From contig CAJUPP010000017.1 of the NCBI GenBank assembly GCA_910588325.1, positions 1-52,177 on the forward strand: 52,177 bases of DNA, in the 5' to 3' direction. Shown in pieces: positions 16,787 through 24,492 of this stretch. Origin of the DNA: an uncultured Hungatella sp. GTDB lineage: Bacteria; Bacillota; Clostridia; Lachnospirales; Lachnospiraceae. The position numbers were made by a program, and so were the translations under genes. The notes beneath the pieces were generated by a model. That model had not been told where the DNA came from and did not search any database. It worked only from the letters and a program-made list of their open reading frames with translations. Positions within the stretch are counted from its first letter, which is position 1. Every line of letters begins with the position of its first letter.

Positions 16787-17539
16787 ATGGCAGAGAAAGA
16801 AAGAATCGTGTTTCTCACCAGCAGCCCAGATGCATCCTATCAGGTGGGCGGGAAATGGGTGACAGGACCCTTTACGGAGAAGAACGGATTTTTGGAAAGG
16901 TTTCGCAGGGCGTGTCCTTCCAGGCCCCGGGTCCTTATGATTACGGCAACTCCGGACGAAGAGGAGAAAAACCAGGAGATGAGCCAGTACTTTACCCGAG
17001 TATTTGCGGCCAGTCAGATAGAGGTACAGACTATGGAACTGGTGGAGAGAAGTACGGCAGACAGGCTGGAGAAGTGGATGAATTCCAGTGACGTGATTAT
17101 CCTGGGAGGAGGTCATGTGCCTACCCAAAACCGTTTTTTTAAAGAGCTTGGGCTGAGAGAGAAGATTCGAAATTTTAAAGGGGTTATCATGGGAATCAGT
17201 GCGGGAAGCATGAACTGTGCGGATGTGGTCTATGCCCAGCCGGAACTTGCAGGAGAGGCAGTTGATTCGGAGTATCAGCGGTTTATCAGGGGACTGGGAC
17301 TGACAAAGCAGAATATATTGCCGCATTATCAGATGGTGAAAGATTACACCCTGGACGGGCTGCGGCTGATGGAGGAGATTACCTATCCGGACAGTTTGGG
17401 ACAAGTATTTTATGCGCTGGAGGATGGCAGCTATATTTTGTGCAGAGATGGGAAAGAAACTTTGTACGGAAATGCATACCGCATTGCGGATGGAAGTTTT
17501 ACTATGGTGTGCAGAGATGGGGAGACGTTGGAACTGTAA
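16787..17539 (+). CDS. Peptidase S51 / dipeptidase E-like protein
   Basis: A 250-residue class I glutamine-amidotransferase-fold protein of the S51 family (aspartyl dipeptidase/cyanophycinase group). The nucleophile elbow is GISAGS (Ser138), preceded by IILGGGH (~104-110), and a candidate His lies in ILPHYQMV. The ATG at 16787 is chosen because it follows GAGGAGG; an upstream in-frame start overlapping the folD stop is less likely. It is probably translated from the fchA-folD transcript, which ends at the terminator 14 bp downstream. The peptide substrate is unknown. Confidence 0.82.
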   Translation: MAEKERIVFLTSSPDASYQVGGKWVTGPFTEKNGFLERFRRACPSRPRVLMITATPDEEEKNQEMSQYFTRVFAASQIEVQTMELVERSTADRLEKWMNSSDVIILGGGHVPTQNRFFKELGLREKIRNFKGVIMGISAGSMNCADVVYAQPELAGEAVDSEYQRFIRGLGLTKQNILPHYQMVKDYTLDGLRLMEEITYPDSLGQVFYALEDGSYILCRDGKETLYGNAYRIADGSFTMVCRDGETLEL

Positions 17540-17552
17540 AGAGAATTAGGGG

Positions 17553-17606
17553 AAGCAGCAGAAATCAGCCAGAAGGTATGTTCGGAGAATTCTGCTTGCT
17601 TTTTTG
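17553..17606 (+). terminator. Terminator after the S51 gene
   Basis: AGCAGAA (17557-17563) pairs with TTCTGCT (17590-17596) and the stem continues with AAGC/GCTT after a one-base bulge. A run of T follows (17600-17605). The sequence overlaps the AraC remnant on the other strand. Confidence 0.6.
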
Positions 17607-17681
17607 GTATTGCTTTGGGGTCATACCGGTGCAGTGCCGAAACGTGCGCCAGAAGTGGGAAGGATTTCCGTAGATTCGTTT
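17565..17681 (-). pseudogene. AraC-family C-terminal fragment (gene remnant)
   Basis: Directly after the thiT stop codon and in the same frame, the minus strand reads ...YGNPSHFWRTFRHCTGMTPKQYQ... to a TGA at 17565. This is the second helix-turn-helix and TP-x-x-Y tail of an AraC regulator, about 38 codons. There is no start codon, ribosome binding site or N-terminal part. It looks like the end of a regulator gene that was deleted when the present thiT 3' end was joined to it. Confidence 0.7.
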
Positions 17682-18341
17682 TTATTCCAAAGCGCTCTTT
17701 TTTACCTGGGCCAGGGCTTTGGATACAGGAGGGAGAAGGATTACTATAACGGTCAGAACGCCTTCTGCCAAAATATAAGAATAGTTGTACACTATCGGAT
17801 AGACACTTGACAAAGCCTGAGGAAAATTCTCCGGCATATAATCCATCCAGTACAGATACCCGCCGATTGTGTGGAACAGGCCGCGGACCAGGATACCAAG
17901 GATATAGCCTTTCACCAATCCGTTTTTGGATTTATGAAAGAATCCGGCAAGCCCTAATGCGGCAAAGGCAAGTACATAGTCACAGCATACCTGGAACAGA
18001 GACAACACATATGGTTCTTGTAGAAACTGCAGGATTCCATAAGCCAGTCCGGTCATGATTCCCACGCCAATGCCATACCAGTATCCGATCAAACAGATAA
18101 ACAGCATACTGAATAAGGTTATGGAACCGCCGTAAGGCATGGAGACAACCTTGATGTAGGATGTGATAAAGGACAGTGCTATGGCAGCGGCACAAAATAC
18201 CAGCTGCTTGGTGGAAAGCTTTTTGCGGGAACTTTTTTTGCTGCTTAAGAAAGCTGCAGCCAGGATAAGAGCGACCACAACAATACCGCACAGAACATAG
18301 CCAAGGGTAGTCAGGCCGCCGTCAGGTGTAACAATAGACAT
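17682..18341 (-). CDS. thiT: Thiamine ECF transporter substrate-binding subunit
   Basis: A 219-residue membrane protein, the S-component that binds thiamine and docks with the shared ECF ATPase/EcfT module (not in this window). An extra N-terminal transmembrane helix and a basic loop (SSKKSSRKKLS) precede the core. The core shows the ThiT-type GVGIMTGLAYGILQF, VCCDYVLAFAALGLAG and FHTIGGYLYWMDYMP. The ATG is seven bases after an AGGAGG that lies in a hairpin, and a TPP riboswitch and a consensus promoter lie upstream. This regulation makes the thiamine assignment firm. Confidence 0.92.
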   Translation of the reverse strand: MSIVTPDGGLTTLGYVLCGIVVVALILAAAFLSSKKSSRKKLSTKQLVFCAAAIALSFITSYIKVVSMPYGGSITLFSMLFICLIGYWYGIGVGIMTGLAYGILQFLQEPYVLSLFQVCCDYVLAFAALGLAGFFHKSKNGLVKGYILGILVRGLFHTIGGYLYWMDYMPENFPQALSSVYPIVYNYSYILAEGVLTVIVILLPPVSKALAQVKKSALE

Positions 18342-18348
18342 AAAAAAT

Positions 18349-18370
18349 CCTCCTTTGCATGCACAGGAGG
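18349..18370 (-). promoter_or_regulatory. Shine-Dalgarno-sequestering hairpin of thiT
   Basis: In the transcript CCUCCU (18370-18365) can pair with the thiT ribosome binding site AGGAGG (18354-18349) across a 10-nt loop. This is the probable expression platform of the TPP riboswitch, acting at translation. Confidence 0.65.
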
Positions 18371-18393
18371 GGACTACTAAAAAAGGTAAGTAT

Positions 18394-18482
18394 TTGGCTT
18401 CCTTACGCCGGTATTACCCGGTTCAAGTAGTGAGGGTCAGACATCCATATGTCAATCTCAGCCGTAACGGCTCCCCTAGCGT
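18394..18482 (-). ncRNA. TPP riboswitch (THI box) aptamer
   Basis: The minus-strand RNA has the conserved THI-box blocks in order: GCUAGGGGAGCC, GGCUGAGAUUG, GACCCUC, CUUGAACCGGGUAAUACC and GGCGUAAGGAAG. TPP binding is expected to lower expression of the thiamine transporter gene downstream. Confidence 0.95.
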
Positions 18483-18506
18483 GTGAGTTGTATTTAATTC
18501 TTTGTT

Positions 18507-18535
18507 AGTATAGCGCAGTTGGGAGAATGTGTCAA
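18507..18535 (-). promoter_or_regulatory. Promoter of the thiT transcript
   Basis: Minus strand: -35 TTGACA (18530-18535), 17-bp spacer, -10 TATACT (18507-18512). The predicted start is near 18500, just upstream of the aptamer. With the riboswitch and the wzz-like promoter this accounts for the 324-bp gap between thiT and the next gene. Confidence 0.8.
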
Positions 18536-18601
18536 GATGTAACCGTTCGGATACCTTGAGCTGTTATATTAAGATTCATTTATTCTCAAGAATTTATTAT
18601 C

Positions 18602-18630
18602 TTGTTTTCCTCTTATCAATATGATATGAT
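18602..18630 (+). promoter_or_regulatory. Promoter of the Wzz-like gene
   Basis: TTGTTT (18602-18607), 17-bp spacer, TATGAT (18625-18630), 36 bp before the start codon. Confidence 0.65.
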
Positions 18631-18665
18631 AAATAGGAATATTACAAAATGAGGAGAGATAAACA

Positions 18666-20042
18666 ATGGAGTATAATGATACCTATGAGCAGGAGATAGA
18701 TTTAAAGGATTTAATGTTCGTAGTCCTGCGGAAATGGCGGTCCATTCTTGTGGTGGCGATTATTCTCGCGGCTTTGGCAGGCGGTTTTAAGATTGGGCAG
18801 GTATTGTCCCAGCAGTCGGATCCGGAATTTCTGAAAACTGCCGAAGAAGATTATGAAAAAGACCTGGCCATATATGAGATGAACAAAGCGGCTAAGGAGA
18901 GAGAGATTGAGAACCTGATGCTCGATCTTGAAAATCAGGATAAGTATATGGAAGATTCTGTACTGATGAGCATCAGTCCATATGATGTGTCGGTTTCATC
19001 TGTGGATTGCTTTGTCAAAACAGACTATGAAATTATGCCGAACATGGTATATCAGAATATAAACTATGCAGACAGCCTGATAAAATCTTATACGGCAGCT
19101 GTAAAAAAGGATGGACTGAAAAAGGTTGCGGATGAAGAGAATACGGATATCAGATACATAGAGGAACTGGTTACCATAAATATTGACTATGATAATGACA
19201 TGTTTTCCATACAGGTGAAGCATTCTGATCCGGAGAAAGCGGAAGCTATTATGGATGGTATCATGAGTACATTGAGGGGAATAAGAGGAAAGCTGTCTTC
19301 TGCAATTACAAATCATACCCTTTCTGTTATGAATGAAATGTCTTCTGTTACCATAGATCTGGCAATCTCGGATGAGCAGAAGTCAAAGAAAGATTATGTG
19401 AATACATTAGAAACCAGCCTTCAGACAAAACAGGATGAATTGGAGGAATTAAGCGAGCCGGTAAAGCCGGCGGTATCCAAGCTGTCAGCCATAAAGTCAG
19501 GATTAAAATATGTGATTTTAGGCGGTATCCTGGGTGCATTCATGGTAGTATTTGTGGTATGTGTAGCATTCCTGATGAGCGATAAGGTTGCTTCTGCAAA
19601 AGAATTGAAGAACCGTTTCAATATCAAAACACTGGGAGTTTTGGAGGCAGGCAGCAAAAAGAAAGCGTTTGGCATTGTTGATCGATGGCTGGACAGACTG
19701 GAGGGAGTAGATGTTACAACTCCGGACAATGTCAGATATGAGGTGATTGCTGCTAATATCAGGAACTATGCAAAAGATGCCAAAAGCCTTCTGGTTACCG
19801 GAACTGTGGATAAAACCGTGTTGGATGTGGTGGCCGGAAAATTGAAAGAACTTCTTCCTGGAGTTCAGATTTCTTGTGGAGAGGATATGCGTGTGACAGC
19901 ATATACTCTGGAGCAGCTCTCCAAACATGAGGGTGTGATTCTGGTAGAGAAAAAGGGTGTGTCTACATATACCGGCGTTTCACAGGAAGTAGAGACCGTA
20001 AAGAATGTCGGCAAGGAAACAGTTGGATATATTTTGGTATAA
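18666..20042 (+). CDS. Wzz/CpsC-like polysaccharide co-polymerase family membrane protein
   Basis: A 458-residue protein with the Wzz topology. A transmembrane helix at ~27-46 is followed by an extracytoplasmic domain with a long helical/coiled region (~50-280) and a second helix at ~281-304. The N-terminal IDLKDLMFVVLRKWRSILVVA is typical of the family. The C-terminal ~150 residues look like a BY-kinase-type fold (YEVIAANIRNYAKDAKSLLVTGT) but have no Walker A motif, so no kinase activity is expected. It has its own promoter and terminator and no glycosyltransferases or kinase next to it. A role in capsule or exopolysaccharide length control is family inference. Confidence 0.75.
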   Translation: MEYNDTYEQEIDLKDLMFVVLRKWRSILVVAIILAALAGGFKIGQVLSQQSDPEFLKTAEEDYEKDLAIYEMNKAAKEREIENLMLDLENQDKYMEDSVLMSISPYDVSVSSVDCFVKTDYEIMPNMVYQNINYADSLIKSYTAAVKKDGLKKVADEENTDIRYIEELVTINIDYDNDMFSIQVKHSDPEKAEAIMDGIMSTLRGIRGKLSSAITNHTLSVMNEMSSVTIDLAISDEQKSKKDYVNTLETSLQTKQDELEELSEPVKPAVSKLSAIKSGLKYVILGGILGAFMVVFVVCVAFLMSDKVASAKELKNRFNIKTLGVLEAGSKKKAFGIVDRWLDRLEGVDVTTPDNVRYEVIAANIRNYAKDAKSLLVTGTVDKTVLDVVAGKLKELLPGVQISCGEDMRVTAYTLEQLSKHEGVILVEKKGVSTYTGVSQEVETVKNVGKETVGYILV

Positions 20043-20059
20043 GCGGGAATAAAATGAAA

Positions 20060-20094
20060 GCTCCACGGGGATATTGCTCGTGGAGCATTTTATT
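20060..20094 (+). terminator. Terminator after the Wzz-like gene
   Basis: GCTCCACG (20060-20067) pairs with CGTGGAGC (20079-20086) over 8 bp, followed by ATTTTATTAT. Confidence 0.75.
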
Positions 20095-20113
20095 ATAGAA
20101 ACCGGTGGTTATC

Positions 20114-21034
20114 TCAGACTCCTTCCAGATTAAAGGATGGTGTATATTCTTCTTTTGCGCTGCTTTTTTCTTGCATAAAGCCATTGGTGAGTCCCAGTTC
20201 CACAGCAGCATCTAATACTTTTTCGTATTCATAAGTAGTAATTCTGCGGCTGATTTCCGGGAAATTGCCGCCTTTTTTTGCACGGTAAAAAGGGGTATAC
20301 TGGCTTAACAGGCTGATGTAACAGCTTTCAGGAGGAAGCGTTTCCCTTATCCAATGAAGCAGGCGGATAGAATCCTCTTTTAAACCAGGAAGGACCATAT
20401 GCCGGATAATAACTCCGGATGTTATCAGCCCATGTTCATCAAAAACAGTGGTTCCGGTCTGTCGGATCATCTGCAAAATGGCTTTGGAGGCATATTGGAA
20501 ATAATCAGGGGTCTGGGAGTAACGGGAAGCGATATAGGAGTCCTGGTATTTTAAATCAGGAAGCCAGATATTTACATAATCTTTTAATGCCTTTATCACT
20601 TCTGCACGTTCGTATCCTCCACAATTGTATACCACAGGAATAACCAGGCGCTCTCTGATTAAATCCAGCGCTTCTATAATAGAAGGAAGGTATTGTGTGG
20701 CCGTTACCAGATTAAGATTGTGTGCGCCCTGGGTTTGGAGCTGCAGAAAAATATCCGCTAATTTTTGGACAGAGATTTCTTTCCCGAATCCTTCGTGGCT
20801 GATGGTAAAATTTTGGCAGAAGCAGCATCTGAGAGTACATCCGCTGAAAAAAACAGTACCGCTGCCTCTGGTACCGCTGATACATGGTTCCTCCCAGTGA
20901 TGGAGGGCAGCCCGTGCGACTTTGACTTGATTGGAAGCCTGACAGAATCCGAAAGATTTTACACGGTCTGCGCGGCAGGAACGGGGGCAGAGAACACAGC
21001 TGCGGTAAAGATTTTTATTTAAGGATATGGACAA
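20114..21034 (-). CDS. Radical SAM protein of the PflX/COG1313 group
   Basis: A 306-residue radical SAM protein with the cluster motif CTLRCCFC (CxxxCxxC at C66, C70 and C73). An additional N-terminal cysteine set (C13, C16, C20, C31) may hold a second Fe-S centre. Members are annotated as putative pyruvate formate-lyase activating enzyme, but no glycyl-radical partner is present and the true substrate is unknown. Translation probably starts at TTG 21034 behind AAAGGAAG. It is divergent from azlC, with the azlC promoter only ~30 bp away. Confidence 0.82.
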   Translation of the reverse strand: MSISLNKNLYRSCVLCPRSCRADRVKSFGFCQASNQVKVARAALHHWEEPCISGTRGSGTVFFSGCTLRCCFCQNFTISHEGFGKEISVQKLADIFLQLQTQGAHNLNLVTATQYLPSIIEALDLIRERLVIPVVYNCGGYERAEVIKALKDYVNIWLPDLKYQDSYIASRYSQTPDYFQYASKAILQMIRQTGTTVFDEHGLITSGVIIRHMVLPGLKEDSIRLLHWIRETLPPESCYISLLSQYTPFYRAKKGGNFPEISRRITTYEYEKVLDAAVELGLTNGFMQEKSSAKEEYTPSFNLEGV

Positions 21035-21062
21035 AACGATCTTCCTTTCATAGTTTACTGCA

Positions 21063-21091
21063 TTGACAAAAGCTTCCTGTAAAAGTAAAAT
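21063..21091 (+). promoter_or_regulatory. Promoter of azlCD
   Basis: Consensus TTGACA (21063-21068), 17-bp spacer, TAAAAT (21086-21091). It rules out translation starting at the TTG of 21063, which is part of the -35 box. Confidence 0.7.
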
Positions 21092-21182
21092 AGTCTACGC
21101 CTGCGGTTTGAAGCTATTAATCATGTTAGCGGGAAACAGTGGAAAATGCAAGGGAAAATTGAAAAGAAGGAAGCGAAAGAGG

Positions 21183-21896
21183 TTGAACAGAAAATTATCT
21201 CCCACATTAAGCTATGTCTTTCTTAAGACAATACCGGTTATGGTAGGTTATCTGTTTCTTGGCACAGCGTACGGGATCCTGATGAAAATCAATGGATTTG
21301 GATTGGCCTGGGTATTGGCCTCCAGCGTATTCATCTATGCAGGCAGCCTGCAGTATCTGGAGGTTACACTGCTTGCAGGACTGGTGAATCCGCTGTATGC
21401 ATTTTTTATGGGATTGGTGCTGAATGCCAGACATCTGTTTTATGGAATATCCATGCTGGGGAAGTTTCAAAACATAAAAAAATGGAAACCGTACTTGATT
21501 TTTGCATTGACAGATGAGACATTTTCTGTGCTGTGCGGAGAGGATATGCCGAAAAATTCGGAGAAAGAACGCATTTATTTATGGGTATCTCTGTTGGATC
21601 AGATCTATTGGGTAGTGGGAACGGTTTTTGGCTGTCTGATTGGCGGAATGATTACATTTAATACACAGGGACTGGATTTTGCTCTCACGGCTTTGTTTGT
21701 GGTGATTTTTACGGATCAGTGGAAGAACCGGAAAGACCATAGGCCGGCCTTGACGGGAGTGCTGATTTCAGCTGCCTGTGTGGCGCTTTTTGGGGCAGAT
21801 TCATTTATTATACCGGCGATGCTTTTGATCTTGCTGTGTCTGACCTGGAATTATCGACACAGCGGTAACGCAGATGGAGAGGCGAAAGACAGATAA
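21183..21896 (+). CDS. azlC: AzlC-family branched-chain amino acid exporter, large subunit
   Basis: Integral membrane permease that with AzlD exports branched-chain amino acids or analogues. The core LKTIPVMVGYLFLGTAYGILM and GSLQYLEVTLLAGL are typical, with five to seven hydrophobic helices. The start is uncertain. TTG 21183 (237 residues, the family's usual size, behind AGAAGGAAG) is preferred; ATG 21123 would add a very basic 20-residue tail and lacks a ribosome binding site. azlD follows after 20 bp. Confidence 0.85.
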   Translation: MNRKLSPTLSYVFLKTIPVMVGYLFLGTAYGILMKINGFGLAWVLASSVFIYAGSLQYLEVTLLAGLVNPLYAFFMGLVLNARHLFYGISMLGKFQNIKKWKPYLIFALTDETFSVLCGEDMPKNSEKERIYLWVSLLDQIYWVVGTVFGCLIGGMITFNTQGLDFALTALFVVIFTDQWKNRKDHRPALTGVLISAACVALFGADSFIIPAMLLILLCLTWNYRHSGNADGEAKDR

Positions 21897-21916
21897 AAGA
21901 AAGGAAGGGATTCATT

Positions 21917-22255
21917 ATGAACGGAGATGCCTTTATGAGACAGGCTGCAATCGTAGCGGTGTTGGCTGTTGCTACTATGATTACCCGCTTTCTGCCATTT
22001 CTGATTTTTCCGGCGGGGAAGAAAATACCGAGATATGTGGAGTATCTTGGAAAGACACTGCCTTATGCGGCTATGGGGTTTTTGGTGGTATACTGCCTGA
22101 GAAATCTGAATTTTTTTGCGGCTCCTTACGGTCTGCCTCAGATTTTAGCGGTAGTGGTTATCGTGGCGATTCATTGGTGGAAGGAAAATTCGTTGTTAAG
22201 TATCGGAGCGGGAACCATATTTTACATGATTTTGATACAATGTGTATTTGTCTGA
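21917..22255 (+). CDS. azlD: AzlD-family transporter small subunit
   Basis: A 112-residue hydrophobic protein with about four membrane helices, the usual AzlD size. ITRFLPFLIFP and YLGKTLPYAAMGFLVVYCLRN are characteristic. The ribosome binding site is AAAGGAAGG. It works as the partner of AzlC, encoded immediately upstream. Confidence 0.88.
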   Translation: MNGDAFMRQAAIVAVLAVATMITRFLPFLIFPAGKKIPRYVEYLGKTLPYAAMGFLVVYCLRNLNFFAAPYGLPQILAVVVIVAIHWWKENSLLSIGAGTIFYMILIQCVFV

Positions 22256-22308
22256 GTGAACGGTTGATTGGCACAGCCCCTGATAACAGAGGCTATGCCG
22301 ATTATTTT

Positions 22309-22509
22309 TTAACCTTCGATCTTTTCATCCTTTACCGGATACGTGATATAAGGATACAGTTCTTCGTAGGATTCCAGTTCTGCCTCGGTTGTTGGGAGAG
22401 AGGGGATGAGTCCGGTGCAGTCCATGGAGGAGCAGGTAGAAAAGTCCGAGGTTGCTTCGACCCGATAGGGATCGTTATCATAATTATTGTTCTTTTTTGG
22501 TTCTTTCAT
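22309..22509 (-). CDS. Small acidic Cys-containing protein of unknown function
   Basis: A 66-residue protein starting at ATG 22509, with a basic Asn-rich N-terminus (KEPKKNNNYDNDPY) and an acidic Tyr/Glu-rich C-terminus. The central STCSSMDCTGLIPSLP and ELESYEELYPY are the kind of compact motifs seen in conserved small clostridial proteins, but I cannot name the family. Its GAGGTG ribosome binding site is inside a 9-bp hairpin. It lies downstream of pyrG on the same strand and converges with azlD. The coding call rests on the ribosome binding site and protein-like composition. Confidence 0.6.
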   Translation of the reverse strand: MKEPKKNNNYDNDPYRVEATSDFSTCSSMDCTGLIPSLPTTEAELESYEELYPYITYPVKDEKIEG

Positions 22510-22515
22510 TATAAT

Positions 22516-22538
22516 CACCTCATAGTCATTATGAGGTG
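22516..22538 (-). promoter_or_regulatory. Hairpin masking the ribosome binding site of the small ORF
   Basis: CACCTCATA (22516-22524) and TATGAGGTG (22530-22538) form a perfect 9-bp stem with a 5-nt loop. In the minus-strand transcript the 3' arm contains the GAGGTG Shine-Dalgarno sequence of the ORF starting at 22509. Confidence 0.6.
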
Positions 22539-22577
22539 ACAGAGCGAAAATTATACATAATAGTTTGAGCGGAAGGT

Positions 22578-24188
22578 TTACTTTGCAGAACCGTAGGCTA
22601 AAGCAGCCTCAATAAAACCGCGAAACAGCGGATGCGGCTTATTGGGGCGGGACTTTAATTCCGGATGTGCCTGAGTGGCGATAAACCAGGGATGTTCAGG
22701 AAGCTCTATCATTTCTATAATTCTGCCGTCCGGTGAAATTCCGGAAAGCATCATCCCATGTTCTGACAGGGCGCCGCGAAAGTCATTGTTTACCTCATAA
22801 CGATGTCTGTGGCGCTCATGAATCGTTTCCTCGCCGTAAAGCTTATATGCTTTGGAGGCTTTATTTAAAACGCAGGGATAGGAACCGAGGCGCAGGGTTC
22901 CGCCGATATCCTCCACACCGTCCTGTTCCGGCATCAGATGAATCACCGGGTGAAGGGTGGCAGGTTCTAATTCTGCACTGTGAGCGTCTGTATATCCAAG
23001 GACATTTCTGGAAAATTCTACAATAGCCAGCTGCATGCCAAGGCACAGTCCTAAAAATGGAATACCATGTTCTCTGGCATATTTGATTGCGTATATTTTT
23101 CCGTCGATTCCGCGGCTGCCGAATCCGCCGGGAACCAGAATCCCTGACACATCATTGAAAATTTCATCCACATTTTCAGCATTTACGGTTTCGGAATCCA
23201 CCCACTGGATAGTAACCCTGGTACGGTTGGCGACACCGCCGTGTTTCAATGCCTCTACGACGGAAATATAGGCGTCATGGAGCTGAATATACTTTCCTAC
23301 CAATGCCACGGTCACTTCTGTTTTTGGATGTTTCCATGCATCGATCATATCCCGCCAGTCTTTCAGGTCCGGTTCCGGGCAGTCCAGATGAAGACTTTCA
23401 CAGGCCACCTGGGCCAGATGTTCCTCTTCCATGGCAAGGGGCGCCTCATATAAAACATCCACATCCAGATTCTGGAGCACATGGCTTTGAGGTACGTTGC
23501 AGAACAGTGCAATTTTGCCGCGGATATGGTCGTCCAGAGGATGCTCTGTCCGGCATACGATGATGTCCGGCTGGATTCCCATGCCCTGCAGATCTTTTAC
23601 GCTGGCCTGTGTAGGTTTTGTTTTCAATTCTCCGGATGCTTTTAAATAGGGGATAAGGGTGACGTGAATTAAGATGGTGTTCCCGGGACCTGCTTCTCGC
23701 TGAAACTGACGGATTGCCTCAAGAAAAGGCTGGCTTTCGATGTCGCCGACAGTACCGCCTACTTCTATGATGGCGATTTCGGTGTCAGTGGTAGTGTAAT
23801 TCCTGTGAAAACGGCTTTTGATCTCATTGGTAATGTGAGGGATAACCTGTACAGTGCCTCCGCCGTAATCTCCGCGCCGTTCTTTTGAGAGTACAGACCA
23901 GTAAATTTTGCCGGTGGTGACGTTGGAATTTTTCGTCAGGCTCTCGTCAATGAAGCGTTCATAGTGGCCTAAGTCCAGGTCGGTTTCGGCGCCGTCGTCG
24001 GTGACAAAGACCTCACCGTGCTGGACAGGATTCATGGTTCCGGGGTCAATGTTGATGTAAGGATCAAATTTCTGCATGGTGACTTTATAACCTCGGGCTT
24101 TTAAAAGACGGCCCAGAGATGCTGCGGTGATGCCTTTGCCTAAACCAGAGACAACTCCGCCGGTAACAAAAACATATTTTACTGACAT
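22578..24188 (-). CDS. pyrG: CTP synthase
   Basis: Makes CTP from UTP, ATP and glutamine. The ATG at 24188 (536 residues, the normal size) is preferred because GGGAGGT lies just upstream and MSVKYVFVTGGVVSGLGKG is the standard N-terminus; an upstream in-frame extension is leader sequence. The synthetase half shows GKGITAASLG and PYINIDPGTMNPVQHGEV. The glutaminase half has GGFGSRG and the nucleophile cysteine in GLCLGMQ. The gene is divergent from ftsH. A GGGCTC-initiated, CTP-sensing leader like that of Bacillus pyrG was looked for and not found. Confidence 0.97.
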   Translation of the reverse strand: MSVKYVFVTGGVVSGLGKGITAASLGRLLKARGYKVTMQKFDPYINIDPGTMNPVQHGEVFVTDDGAETDLDLGHYERFIDESLTKNSNVTTGKIYWSVLSKERRGDYGGGTVQVIPHITNEIKSRFHRNYTTTDTEIAIIEVGGTVGDIESQPFLEAIRQFQREAGPGNTILIHVTLIPYLKASGELKTKPTQASVKDLQGMGIQPDIIVCRTEHPLDDHIRGKIALFCNVPQSHVLQNLDVDVLYEAPLAMEEEHLAQVACESLHLDCPEPDLKDWRDMIDAWKHPKTEVTVALVGKYIQLHDAYISVVEALKHGGVANRTRVTIQWVDSETVNAENVDEIFNDVSGILVPGGFGSRGIDGKIYAIKYAREHGIPFLGLCLGMQLAIVEFSRNVLGYTDAHSAELEPATLHPVIHLMPEQDGVEDIGGTLRLGSYPCVLNKASKAYKLYGEETIHERHRHRYEVNNDFRGALSEHGMMLSGISPDGRIIEMIELPEHPWFIATQAHPELKSRPNKPHPLFRGFIEAALAYGSAK

Positions 24189-24336
24189 AATTCCAACCTC
24201 CCTTTCCTGATGTATTCCCAAAATCCCGCCGAAGCCTGTTTCTGTGGCTGATTTGTACTGTCTTGCGGAAATTTCAGTGAATTCCGTACTAGCCAGGAGA
24301 ATCGGGAGAGACTCTGAGAATAAAAATAACTTGTAC

Positions 24337-24342
24337 ATTATA
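24337..24342 (-). promoter_or_regulatory. Probable -10 box of pyrG
   Basis: Minus-strand TATAAT with only a weak -35 match (TGGATT, 24360-24365). The resulting leader is about 140 nt. With the ftsH promoter it accounts for the 304-bp divergent gap. Confidence 0.45.
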
Positions 24343-24408
24343 CAACCATCTCGTTTAGAAATCCAGAAGTTTCTGAAAAAAGTTTATATATTTTTTATAC
24401 CGCTTTTC

Positions 24409-24437
24409 TTGATTTATGGAGAGACTACAACTATAAT
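24409..24437 (+). promoter_or_regulatory. Promoter of ftsH
   Basis: TTGATT (24409-24414), 17-bp spacer, TATAAT (24432-24437). A second TATAAT at 24452-24457 may be an alternative -10. Confidence 0.65.
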
Positions 24438-24492
24438 GAAAGATAATGGCGTATAATAGCCTGATGTATAGATAGAGGAGAATAATACGATT

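Noticed and set aside
17604..17810. Short plus-strand frame downstream of the S51 gene
   Set aside because: It overlaps thiT and the AraC remnant on the other strand and has no ribosome binding site.
18379..18406. TPP-dependent transcription terminator
   Set aside because: The stem is only 5 bp, and its 5' arm lies in the aptamer, which would give the wrong sign of control; masking of the ribosome binding site is the better explanation.
21063..21182. Upstream start for azlC at 21063 or 21123
   Set aside because: 21063 is inside the -35 box and 21123 lacks a ribosome binding site; the resulting tail is highly basic and not typical of AzlC.
24189..24336. CTP-sensing GGGCTC leader for pyrG
   Set aside because: Neither the initiating G-run nor a pairing GAGCCC segment was found in the leader.
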